Under the pieces are notes generated by a model. That model was not told the origin of the DNA. It was given only the letters and a program-made list of their open reading frames with translations, and did no database searches. This document shows, piece after piece, positions 16,504 through 24,510 of a DNA stretch of 64,000 nt. The DNA lies in the NCBI RefSeq assembly GCF_002161065.1, contig NZ_NFLV01000001.1, positions 124,001 through 188,000 of the forward strand. The letters are read 5' to 3'. Made by a program: the position numbers and the translations under genes. The first letter of the stretch is position 1, and each line of letters starts with the position of its first letter. Source of the DNA: Eubacterium sp. An11 (lineage in GTDB: Bacteria; Bacillota; Clostridia; Lachnospirales; Lachnospiraceae).

Positions 16504-18783
16504 ATGAAGAAATTAATACTTGCAGAAAAACCGTCTGTGGCCAAAAATATTGCCGATGCCACGGATGCCGTTCGCAAAAACGGATATTTTGAGGGACAGG
16601 ATTATATAATCACCTGGGCTTTCGGGCATCTGTTGCAGCTTTACGACGCAAAGGATTACGACCCGGAAATGAAATCATGGAAGATGGAAAAGTTTCCTTA
16701 CATACCGGGGGAGTTTCATTATAAATTAAAAACCGACGGTAAACACAAAGATCAGCCGGACGCCGGCGTAGTCCGCCAGATGAATATTATCAGATCACTG
16801 GCCATGCGGCAGGATGTGGAGAGCATTATTTCCGCCACAGACGACGACCGGGAGGGGCAGATCATCGCCGATGAGATCCTGGATTATTTACATACCGGGA
16901 AACCGGTGGAGCGGATCCTCTTAAATGAATGGACGGCGGCGGAAGTACAGAGGGGGCTTGGAAGTCTGAAACCCAACGAAGAAATGCAGCCGCTGCAGGA
17001 TGCAGGATTCGGAAGACAGATTGCCGACTGGCTCATCGGTATCAATCTCACATCGGTGGCGACCCTCAAATGCCGCAGCGGCAAAAACAGCCGTCTTCTG
17101 AATATCGGACGGGTGCTGATGCCGACGTTGAAGATCATTTATGACAGAGATAAAGAAATCCGTGATTTTAAGGTAACAAAATATTATAAGTTAAAAGGGA
17201 TTTTTGAAACTGATGCTAAGAAAAGGTTCGAGGGCATATATTATGTAAAGAAGAATGAAAAATTTGATTCTCCGGAGGAGCTGGAACAGATCCGCAGACA
17301 GATAGAAGGACATCCGGCGGAGATTACGGATAAAAAGGTGACAAAAAAGAAAGAATATGCTCCATATCTGTTTAATCTCTCCAATCTGCAGGGATTTATC
17401 ACCAGTAAATATAAGGGTTGGACTTCGGACCGGGTCCTGAAGACCGCCCAGGACTTATATGAGAAAAAGCTGATCACTTACCCGCGAACCGCCAGCGTGG
17501 TGCTGGATGAAAGTCTTGTGGGAAAGGCCAAAAAAGTGCTGGAGATTCACAGGCAGACAAGCCCGTATCAGGAACAGATGAAGTTCCATACTTCAAAGCG
17601 GATTTTTGACAGCAAGAAGGTGGAGAGCCATTCCGCTATTATCCCCACTTATATGGTGCCGAAAAATCTCAGTGACTCAGAGCGTATTGTCTATGAGGCG
17701 GTCCGTACCCGGTTCCTGGCCCAGTTTATGCCGGTGGCCGTGGCGGAGGACACGGTGCTCACCCTCCATATGCTGGAGAAGACCGGCGGGACGGCCGGTG
17801 AATGGCAGCCGGAAAAAAATCCGGAGACGGCGGATGCAGGGACGTCCCGGTCAACAGCTTCTGCCAGTTCTGAAAGAGGCAGGACGCAGCCCGGGAGAGC
17901 CAGAATGGACCTGCCGGGGCATTTTATCGCGAAGGGAAAGATCCAGCTGGAGCCGGGCTGGAAGCTTCTGGAGGGAATCGACGCAAAGGAGGTGCTGCTT
18001 CCTGAGGTAAACAAAGGAGATGTGGTCACCCTGGTCAAGGCGGAGGTGAACGAGGTGGAGAGAAAGCCTCCGAAACCTCACACAGAAAAAACGCTGCTCC
18101 GGGTCATGGAGACCTGCGGCAGGAAGTATGAGGAAAAAGATGACCAGGAAATGATGATGGCGATCTTAAGCGGTTTCAGCATCGGAACGCCGGCCACCCG
18201 GGCGGAGACCATTAAAAAATTAAAGGACGCCGGATATATCCAGGCAAAGGGGAAAAGTCTTTCCTGCACCGAACTTGGGACAAAGCTTGTGGAAACGTTT
18301 CCGGTGAGGGAGTTGTTTGATCTGGAGTATACCGGCAGGCTGGAAAAGACACTTTCTGACATCGAGAAGAAAAAACACACCAAGAAAGAGTTTCTGGATT
18401 TTGTCACGGAATTTGTGAAAACTTCCGTGGAGGAAATTAAAAACGACAAGAATTTCGGCTCAGCCGCCGGAACCACGCCCCTTCATGAAGGACCGGTGGG
18501 AAAATGTCCGGAATGCGGGGCGGATGTCATTGAGACAGAAAAAGCCTTTGGCTGCTCCCGCTGGCGGGAGGGCTGCAAATTTGCCATCTGGAAAAATGAC
18601 TCTCTCATTACCTCTCTGGGAAAAAAGGTGTCGTACGAGATGGTAAAAATCCTTCTGGAACACGGCAAAGTCGGCTTCCGGGGATGCATAAGCAAAAAAG
18701 GAAACAAGTTCTCCGCTTATTTCTTTTATGAAAAGGATGAAAAGACAGGAAGATACCGGTGGAGGCTGGAATTTATTGATTGA
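16504..18783 (+). CDS. topB: DNA topoisomerase III (type IA)
   Basis: 759 residues. The TOPRIM acidic motif TDDDREGQ is at residues 112-119, and the active-site tyrosine lies in LITYPRTAS (Y326). A low-complexity insert around residues 435-480 (Pro/Ser/Arg-rich) enlarges the protein compared with E. coli TopB (653). The C-terminus has a zinc-ribbon-like repeat CPECG...FGCSRWREGC. The enzyme decatenates and relaxes negatively supercoiled DNA. AGGAGGTG precedes the ATG. It has its own promoter. Confidence 0.95.
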   Translation: MKKLILAEKPSVAKNIADATDAVRKNGYFEGQDYIITWAFGHLLQLYDAKDYDPEMKSWKMEKFPYIPGEFHYKLKTDGKHKDQPDAGVVRQMNIIRSLAMRQDVESIISATDDDREGQIIADEILDYLHTGKPVERILLNEWTAAEVQRGLGSLKPNEEMQPLQDAGFGRQIADWLIGINLTSVATLKCRSGKNSRLLNIGRVLMPTLKIIYDRDKEIRDFKVTKYYKLKGIFETDAKKRFEGIYYVKKNEKFDSPEELEQIRRQIEGHPAEITDKKVTKKKEYAPYLFNLSNLQGFITSKYKGWTSDRVLKTAQDLYEKKLITYPRTASVVLDESLVGKAKKVLEIHRQTSPYQEQMKFHTSKRIFDSKKVESHSAIIPTYMVPKNLSDSERIVYEAVRTRFLAQFMPVAVAEDTVLTLHMLEKTGGTAGEWQPEKNPETADAGTSRSTASASSERGRTQPGRARMDLPGHFIAKGKIQLEPGWKLLEGIDAKEVLLPEVNKGDVVTLVKAEVNEVERKPPKPHTEKTLLRVMETCGRKYEEKDDQEMMMAILSGFSIGTPATRAETIKKLKDAGYIQAKGKSLSCTELGTKLVETFPVRELFDLEYTGRLEKTLSDIEKKKHTKKEFLDFVTEFVKTSVEEIKNDKNFGSAAGTTPLHEGPVGKCPECGADVIETEKAFGCSRWREGCKFAIWKNDSLITSLGKKVSYEMVKILLEHGKVGFRGCISKKGNKFSAYFFYEKDEKTGRYRWRLEFID

Positions 18784-18834
18784 TTCCCGCCAGAACCTTT
18801 GTTAGAATAGAGTTGTTAAGTTTTATGTGGGAAA

Positions 18835-18864
18835 GGAGAGACTGGTCACCAGTCAGTAAAAAGT
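18835..18864 (+). promoter_or_regulatory. displaced RBS with intervening hairpin
   Basis: The only good Shine-Dalgarno, GGAGAG (18835-18840), lies 24 bases from the ATG at 18865. Between them GACTGG-TCA-CCAGTC can fold into a 6-bp hairpin that would bring the site within about 10 bases. No in-frame start lies closer. Confidence 0.4.
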
Positions 18865-19539
18865 ATGCAGAGAGTAACTAATCAGGCGTTATTTCAACAT
18901 TTAGATAAAACGATTGCTTCCGTATTATTTGAGGAGAATACGTATCCGTGGGAGATTCTGCCAAAGATCCATGATTTTATCCTGGAGGTGGGAATGCTCC
19001 TTTCGAAGGACGAGTATGACGAGATCAAAGAGCATGTGTGGGTGGCAAAGTCCGCGACGGTGGCACCGACGGCGTTTATAGGCGGACCAGCCATCATTGG
19101 ACCGGAAGCAGAGATCCGGCACTGTGCATTCATCCGCGGCAACGCCATCGTCGGCGAGAAAGCGGTGGTGGGGAATTCCACCGAGTTAAAAAATGTGATT
19201 CTTTTTGACCGGGTGCAGGTGCCGCATTATAACTATGTGGGAGATTCCATTTTAGGATATAAGTCCCACATGGGAGCAGGTTCTATCACCTCCAATGTGA
19301 AGTCTGACAAAAAACTGGTGGAAATCCGTATCGGCGATTACAAAATTGAGACCCGCATGAAAAAAGTAGGCGCCATGCTCGGAGACTATGTGGAGGTGGG
19401 CTGCGGTTCCATCCTGAATCCGGGTTCTGTTGTGGGACGTCACACCAATATCTACCCGCTTTCCAGTGTGCGGGGATATGTGGAGGCAAATTCCATTTAC
19501 AAAAAACGCAATGAGATCGTGCCGAAAGACGAATATTAA
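18865..19539 (+). CDS. left-handed beta-helix (hexapeptide repeat) transferase-like protein
   Basis: 224 residues. After a helical N-terminal 60 residues, hexapeptide repeats of the [LIV]-G-x4 type (VAPTAFIGGPAIIGPEAEI, NAIVGEKAVVG, GAMLGDYVEVGCGSIL) build a left-handed beta-helix as in the C-terminal half of GlmU. The extra beta-arm segment VPHYNYVGDSILGYKSHMGAGSIT strongly resembles the acetyl-CoA site of GlmU-type acetyltransferases. No pyrophosphorylase domain is present. It is probably a sugar-nucleotide acyltransferase of unknown substrate. Translation initiation is unusual. Confidence 0.85.
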   Translation: MQRVTNQALFQHLDKTIASVLFEENTYPWEILPKIHDFILEVGMLLSKDEYDEIKEHVWVAKSATVAPTAFIGGPAIIGPEAEIRHCAFIRGNAIVGEKAVVGNSTELKNVILFDRVQVPHYNYVGDSILGYKSHMGAGSITSNVKSDKKLVEIRIGDYKIETRMKKVGAMLGDYVEVGCGSILNPGSVVGRHTNIYPLSSVRGYVEANSIYKKRNEIVPKDEY

Positions 19540-19599
19540 TGGACAGATCATGGATGGATCATATATTTGCCGGTAAATAAGACAAAACAGGAGATGGAC

Positions 19600-20634
19600 A
19601 TGAGAATTTCTTTTAGAAAAACAATAATGTTTGCGGCGTTTGGCGCTTTCACTCTCTGTCTGCTCACCGGCTGTGAGCCCTCAGAGAGGAAAGTTGTCTC
19701 CTCCTCCTATTACAAAGAACTGCAGGAGGAGAACGAGAAACTGGAGCGGCAGATCGAAGAGCTGCAGGAGGAAGCCGCTGATAACGAACCGACAGTGGAT
19801 GAAGAGCGTGCAGCGGATTATCTGGACAAAATTGCCAGAGACAGTCTGGTGCGGCTGGAAGTGGGCTATGCGGATAACATGGATGGCAGCGAATTTGTGG
19901 ACAATGAGGCGGCCTTCACCTTTGCGACCCTTCTGGCAAAACGGGCAGATCTGACCCGAAAGTACACTCCGGAAGAAGTGGAGGAAAAATACGGTCCGGG
20001 TTATGAATACATTTTATATGACGAGGACAATGCCGTTTATGAAGTGTATGTATATGGCGGAAATTATGTGGTGTTCACCGACCTGCCAAATAATGTGTAC
20101 TATGTTTATAATGCTTCGGCTCTGGGCGACGCGTTTCTTCATTACAGAAACGGTTATCCGAATTCCAGCCTGCTGCACCGTCTGGCAGATTCCGCTCTGA
20201 TCATTGATAAGAACGGGATGTTTTATGAGAATGAGACGGCGTTTTCCGCAGCGAATCTCATTGATCAGATGGAAAAAGAAAGCTCCAGCCGGAAAGAGGC
20301 ACGAAGAACCTGGCGGCAGGAGGAAAAGGAAGAGAAGGGCTCCGGAAAACCGACCCCGGTAGTCTATACCTTTTATCATCATGGCAATACCATGGTGCTC
20401 ACCATTTTTGACAGTTTCTATAATATCCAGAATATGGATGGAAAGAAGACCTGGTACAAAGCTTCAGAGGAAGATGTGAATCAGCTAAAAGACGTCTTTG
20501 ATCAGGCGGCAAAAGAAATGCAGGAGGAAATCGGGGAAAAACAGCAGGACAGTGAGAAAGAGACGGAAGAACCATCCCATTCCAGCGAGATAGAAGAGGA
20601 GAGCGATGTGAGCGCTCTGGACGAAGAAGAATAA
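19600..20634 (+). CDS. lipoprotein with coiled coil, unknown function
   Basis: 344 residues. The signal peptide ends in a lipobox LLTGC (C around residue 25), so the protein is lipid-anchored on the outer face of the membrane. Residues about 40-68 are a coiled coil (YYKELQEENEKLERQIEELQEE). The middle is an alpha/beta domain I do not recognise, and the tail is acidic and low-complexity. The start at 19600 is preceded by AGGAG; upstream TTG/ATG codons are less well placed. It is terminated by a hairpin. Confidence 0.8.
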   Translation: MRISFRKTIMFAAFGAFTLCLLTGCEPSERKVVSSSYYKELQEENEKLERQIEELQEEAADNEPTVDEERAADYLDKIARDSLVRLEVGYADNMDGSEFVDNEAAFTFATLLAKRADLTRKYTPEEVEEKYGPGYEYILYDEDNAVYEVYVYGGNYVVFTDLPNNVYYVYNASALGDAFLHYRNGYPNSSLLHRLADSALIIDKNGMFYENETAFSAANLIDQMEKESSSRKEARRTWRQEEKEEKGSGKPTPVVYTFYHHGNTMVLTIFDSFYNIQNMDGKKTWYKASEEDVNQLKDVFDQAAKEMQEEIGEKQQDSEKETEEPSHSSEIEEESDVSALDEEE

Positions 20635-20648
20635 AAATTGAGAAGAAG

Positions 20649-20682
20649 ACCGGCGCGGATAAAGATCTGCAGCCGGTTTTTT
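20649..20682 (+). terminator. terminator after lipoprotein gene
   Basis: ACCGGC/GCCGGT stem with a 17-base loop followed by TTTTTT. Confidence 0.8.
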
Positions 20683-20791
20683 CTGCGAAAGGTATTCATA
20701 TTTGACGGGAGAGTTCCCATAGGAGAACAATATTTTGACAAAATAAAAACAAAAATGTTCCTCAAATCAAAAAAAACTATGGACGAATTGC

Positions 20792-20815
20792 GTAATTTAT
20801 GAGAAAATAAATTAC
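20792..20815. promoter_or_regulatory. perfect inverted repeat, candidate operator
   Basis: GTAATTTAT-GAGAAA-ATAAATTAC, nine-base perfect arms, about 90 bases upstream of the NifU-like gene. A candidate promoter (TTGTCT, 16 bp, TACATA at about 20828-20855) lies just downstream, and another inverted repeat GACTTA/TAAGTC overlaps it. Confidence 0.5.
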
Positions 20816-20901
20816 ATGTGAGGACGTTTGTCTTGACTTAGGGATTACATACATAAGTCGATCACAAAAACAAATCAATTAAAACCGAAAGGAGTAATAA
20901 C

Positions 20902-21606
20902 ATGATTATTTCACAAGAAGTCGAAAATATGTGTCCAGTAGCTCAGGGCGTACATCACGGAGCCGCTCCTATTCCAGAAGAAGCAAAATGGGTGAAAGCC
21001 AAAGAAGTAAAAGACATTTCCGGTTTTACACACGGCATTGGCTGGTGTGCTCCTCAGCAGGGTGCCTGTAAGTTAACTCTTAATGTCAAAGAAGGTATCA
21101 TCCAGGAAGCACTGGTGGAGACCATCGGATGTTCCGGTATGACACACTCCGCAGCTATGGCTTCCGAGATCCTTCCGGGTCTTACCGTTATGGAAGCTCT
21201 GAACACAGACCTTGTCTGTGATGCGATCAACACAGCAATGCGTGAATTATTCTTACAGATTGTTTACGGCCGTTCTCAGTCTGCATTCTCCGAAGACGGA
21301 CTTCAGGTTGGCGCTGGTCTTGAAGACCTTGGAAAGGGCCTTCGTTCTCAGGTTGGTACTATGTATGGTACTCTTCAGAAAGGACCTCGTTACCTTGAGA
21401 TGGCAGAAGGTTATGTAACAGGAATCGCCTTAGACGAAGACGATCTGATTATCGGTTACAAGTTTGTAAATCTTGGAAAGATGACTGATTTCATCAAAAA
21501 AGGAGACGACCCTAACACAGCTTGGGAAAAGGCTGCAGGACAGTACGGACGTGTGGAAGATGCTGCCAAGATTATTGACCCTAGAACAGACGAAGTAATT
21601 GGTTAA
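20902..21606 (+). CDS. NifU-like iron-sulfur cluster scaffold family protein
   Basis: 234 residues. The NifU_N/IscU-like fold is indicated by IQEALVETIGCSGMTHSAAMASEILPGLTVMEAL, with cysteines at about 49, 56 and 77 corresponding to cluster ligands. It is longer than IscU. The pairing with a GGGtGRT protein 18 bp downstream is characteristic of anaerobic Clostridia; the joint function is unknown. Codon choice (many C-ending and preferred codons) suggests high expression. The RBS is AAAGGAG. Confidence 0.88.
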   Translation: MIISQEVENMCPVAQGVHHGAAPIPEEAKWVKAKEVKDISGFTHGIGWCAPQQGACKLTLNVKEGIIQEALVETIGCSGMTHSAAMASEILPGLTVMEALNTDLVCDAINTAMRELFLQIVYGRSQSAFSEDGLQVGAGLEDLGKGLRSQVGTMYGTLQKGPRYLEMAEGYVTGIALDEDDLIIGYKFVNLGKMTDFIKKGDDPNTAWEKAAGQYGRVEDAAKIIDPRTDEVIG

Positions 21607-21623
21607 GCAGGAGGTAAAGAATA

Positions 21624-22634
21624 ATGGCATTATTTGAATCATATGAAAGAAGAATTGATAAGATTAATTCTGTATTAAACAGCTACGGCATCGCTTCCCT
21701 GGAAGAAGCTGAAAAGATTACAAAAGATGCTGGTCTTGACGTTTACGGCATGGTAAAAGGCATCCAGCCGATCTGTTTTGAGAATGCATGCTGGGCTTAC
21801 ACTGTAGGTGCAGCCATCGCTATCAAAAAGGGCGCAAAAAAGGCTTCCGAGGCAGCAGCAGCCATCGGTGAAGGTCTTCAGGCTTTCTGTATTCCTGGAT
21901 CCGTTGCCGAGAACAGAAAAGTTGGTCTTGGACATGGTAACCTTGGTAAAATGCTTCTGGAAGAAGATACAGAATGTTTCGCATTCCTGGCTGGTCATGA
22001 GTCCTTCGCAGCTGCAGAGGGTGCCATCGGTATCGCAGAGAAAGCGAACAAAGTACGTCAGAAACCGCTCCGTGTTATCTTAAACGGTCTCGGAAAAGAC
22101 GCTGCTCAGATCATTTCCCGTATCAACGGTTTCACATTTGTTGAGACAGAATATGATCCATACACAAACACTGTAAAAGAAGTATTCCGCAAATCTTACT
22201 CCGATGGTTTACGTGCAAAAGTTAACTGCTACGGCGCGAACGACGTATGTGAAGGTGTTGCTATCATGTGGAAAGAGAACGTTGACGTTTCCATCACAGG
22301 TAACTCCACTAACCCTACTCGTTTCCAGCATCCGGTAGCAGGTACTTACAAGAAAGAAAGACTGGAAGCAGGAAAGAAATACTTCTCCGTAGCATCCGGC
22401 GGTGGTACAGGACGTACCCTTCATCCGGATAACATGGCAGCAGGTCCTGCATCCTACGGTATGACAGATACCATGGGACGTATGCACTCCGACGCACAGT
22501 TCGCAGGTTCCTCCTCCGTACCGGCTCACGTTGAGATGATGGGCTTGATCGGAATGGGTAACAACCCTATGGTAGGTGCTACTGTTGCTGTTGCCGTTTC
22601 CGTAGAAGAAGCTGCTAAGGCTGGTAAGTTCTAA
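21624..22634 (+). CDS. GGGtGRT family protein
   Basis: 336 residues of the family named after its motif, seen here as GGGTGRT at residues 259-265. It is rich in Gly and Ala with conserved histidines (HGN, GHESF). It has no signal peptide or membrane segment. The function of the family is not established; co-occurrence with a NifU-like protein suggests cluster or metal handling. AGGAGG-type RBS; spacing of 18 bp to the upstream gene shows one operon. Confidence 0.9.
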   Translation: MALFESYERRIDKINSVLNSYGIASLEEAEKITKDAGLDVYGMVKGIQPICFENACWAYTVGAAIAIKKGAKKASEAAAAIGEGLQAFCIPGSVAENRKVGLGHGNLGKMLLEEDTECFAFLAGHESFAAAEGAIGIAEKANKVRQKPLRVILNGLGKDAAQIISRINGFTFVETEYDPYTNTVKEVFRKSYSDGLRAKVNCYGANDVCEGVAIMWKENVDVSITGNSTNPTRFQHPVAGTYKKERLEAGKKYFSVASGGGTGRTLHPDNMAAGPASYGMTDTMGRMHSDAQFAGSSSVPAHVEMMGLIGMGNNPMVGATVAVAVSVEEAAKAGKF

Positions 22635-22693
22635 GAAAACGTATAAGTCATACAAACTGTCAGTTGAGATGGCAGATAAATATTTAGTACGAA

Positions 22694-22730
22694 AAAAACC
22701 GCATTGGTCCCTGGGACCGATGCGGTTTTT
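22694..22730 (+). terminator. strong bidirectional-looking terminator
   Basis: CCGCATTGGTCCC/GGGACCGATGCGG stem flanked by an A-run on the left and TTTTT on the right. Confidence 0.9.
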
Positions 22731-22815
22731 GAATATAATAGAAAAAATAACGCAGAAAAGAAAAATAGAAAGATGCCTGAGTTTAAAAGACTTAAAAAAT
22801 ATGACGGTATACAGC

Positions 22816-22845
22816 AAAAAAACCGGCCCCTCGGGCCGGTTTTTA
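22816..22845 (+). terminator. second intrinsic terminator
   Basis: ACCGGCCC-CTC-GGGCCGGT with flanking A-run and TTTT, 90 bases after the first. It could terminate a short independent RNA made from this gap. Confidence 0.8.
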
Positions 22846-22862
22846 TAAAAAGAGAGAAAAGT

Positions 22863-22940
22863 ATGAAAAAAATCTATCAAATAATTGCTTCCTGTTATTT
22901 GATGGTTTTATTCTACAGCAGGTTTGTGAACAGGCTGTGA
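22863..22940 (+). CDS. possible 25-residue hydrophobic peptide
   Basis: MKKIYQIIASCYLMVLFYSR is followed by five more residues and TGA. It has a basic N-terminus and hydrophobic middle, as in small membrane peptides or truncated signal peptides. AGAGAG is eight bases upstream. It could equally be a truncated gene; no homology is recognised. Confidence 0.25.
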   Translation: MKKIYQIIASCYLMVLFYSRFVNRL

Positions 22941-23163
22941 GCGAAGAATGACGATTATCTGAAGAAAACTTACGGAAATGTGACGAAGCAGCCACAAAAA
23001 AAGAGTAAAAATGCTGTGATGACGGTAAATAAGACATATCTTACATCCTCGGATACGCTCAAATGTGGTATTTTATAATTATATCCGGAAAAAGAGGAAG
23101 CGGTTATACATGCGGATGACAGAGAGGCGAAGCTGACGGTACTAAAGAGAGGGGAACGAGGAA

Positions 23164-23391
23164 ATGAAAGACTTATATGCGGTTATGGATAAAATGCTGA
23201 TGGTGGAATCGGAATTGCAGGCGTTGGAAACCGTGACGGCAATTATGAAAGAAGGATGCAGGACAAAAGAAAGTCAGGAGATGGAAGACATGTTATATGT
23301 AATTGAAACATATCTTTTGGGTGTCACAAAACACCTGAGGAGCAGTATTCACAGCCTGGATGAATTTTTGGCAGAACAAAAAAGGGATTAA
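23164..23391 (+). CDS. small helical protein, unknown
   Basis: 75 residues, predicted all-helical with heptad-like leucines (MDKMLMVESELQALETVTAI) and one cysteine. GAGG precedes the ATG. It faces a convergent XRE regulator across a shared terminator. No family recognised. Confidence 0.6.
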   Translation: MKDLYAVMDKMLMVESELQALETVTAIMKEGCRTKESQEMEDMLYVIETYLLGVTKHLRSSIHSLDEFLAEQKRD

Positions 23392-23440
23392 AAATAAGCA
23401 GTATCTTTCATATAAATTAAAAAATACTGCTTATTTTTTT
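23391..23440. terminator. shared bidirectional terminator
   Basis: AAATAAGCAGTAT pairs with ATACTGCTTATTT, flanked by A- and T-runs. It overlaps the stop codon of the minus-strand regulator. Confidence 0.85.
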
Positions 23441-23664
23441 GGATATTCTTTTTTTATGCTGCTGACACCGGTAATATAATCCATAGATACGTTGTAGAAT
23501 TCGGCCAGAATGATAAGACTGTCCACAGGAATCCGTGTTTTTCCACTCTCATAGTCTGAGTAGGTTCTCTGCCCGATGTGGAGAAGATCAGCAATTTTCT
23601 GTTGTGTCAGGAAATGATCCTCTCTGATTTCGCGAATACGTTCATTATATTTGATAGCTCTCAC
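23431..23664 (-). CDS. XRE-family HTH regulator
   Basis: 77 residues with a Cro/CI-type HTH: LTQQKIADLLHIGQRTYSDYESGKTRIP, then the usual amphipathic helices (LIILAEFYNVSMDYITG). The most upstream start is GTG 23664, but that codon is the end of the GGGAGGTG box itself, so true initiation may be at a nearby non-standard codon (for example ATC nine bases on). The DNA-binding part is unaffected. Confidence 0.88.
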   Translation of the reverse strand: MRAIKYNERIREIREDHFLTQQKIADLLHIGQRTYSDYESGKTRIPVDSLIILAEFYNVSMDYITGVSSIKKEYPKK

Positions 23665-23839
23665 CTCCCTGCCTGAGTAATAATAATATTTTTACAGAAA
23701 AATCTTTCTTTTTTATGTTGAACAAAAAAGAATTCTTTAAAACAGTATAAATAGAAAACAGTTTAGAATTGACAAATAGAGTTATAAACTCTAAGATATA
23801 TGTACAAAATCTTGGATGAGGTAAAGGAAAGAATCATTG

Positions 23840-24295
23840 ATGTTCATATGGTGTATACTGTCCGGAATGTTTATACTGTTTTTGGCAGCTTTGTGTTTGA
23901 TGACAGGTTTTAAAAAAGGAATAGATGAGAAGAATACAGAAAATGCAGCGGTAAAACTGGGCTGCATCCGCGGAATAGATGGGGAGTACAGGGGGAGAGA
24001 GTTTTCGATCCATGCCGGAGATGAGATACGAATCGGAAGAAATGGAAGGGAAAATGATCTGGTTCTTGACAGTTACGGGATTGAAGAGAAACATTGCGTT
24101 ATTGTTTATGAAGAGAATACAGAAAAATATTTGGTAAAGAATGTATCGGAACGGGGAGTCTGCCGGCTGGCGTCCGGTATCCTTTTAAAGAAGGAGGAGA
24201 GCGCTGTTCTGGAAGAAGGAGATCTTATTGATCTGGGAGAAAGTCAAATTTTTCAGGTGGGCGAAAGGAAAGTGGATGAAAATCACATCAGATAA
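23840..24295 (+). CDS. membrane-anchored FHA domain protein
   Basis: 151 residues. One N-terminal membrane helix (FIWCILSGMFILFLAALCLM) is followed by an FHA phosphothreonine-binding domain. IRIGRNGRENDLVLDSYGIEEKHCVI supplies the GR and K-H positions (the usual S-x-x-H is E-x-x-H-like), and VKNVSERGVC supplies the N. It probably reads Ser/Thr kinase signals at the membrane. TTG 23837 is an alternative start; the upstream AAAGG fits either. Confidence 0.82.
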   Translation: MFIWCILSGMFILFLAALCLMTGFKKGIDEKNTENAAVKLGCIRGIDGEYRGREFSIHAGDEIRIGRNGRENDLVLDSYGIEEKHCVIVYEENTEKYLVKNVSERGVCRLASGILLKKEESAVLEEGDLIDLGESQIFQVGERKVDENHIR

Positions 24296-24510
24296 AGAAG
24301 AAAGTAATTTACATATTTTTATAATTTTTTCTTTGTATTCTTGTAAAAAGTAGTGACATTTTGATTGTGATATACTATGATGATTTCAAATAGCATGTTC
24401 TGTATGAATACGCATCAGGGCGCGCCATACATGGATGGATCCTGGCGGCTGTTAAGTTTATAAAGTGGCTGGCAGAGAAACAGAATGAACGGAGGATAAA
24501 AGGTATCGTC

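Larger units (their letters stand above)
22735..23163. other. stretch without a confident gene
   Basis: Holds a second strong terminator hairpin (22816-22845), a possible 25-residue hydrophobic peptide (22863-22940) and otherwise nothing I can assign. It may be the relic of a small gene. Confidence 0.4.
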
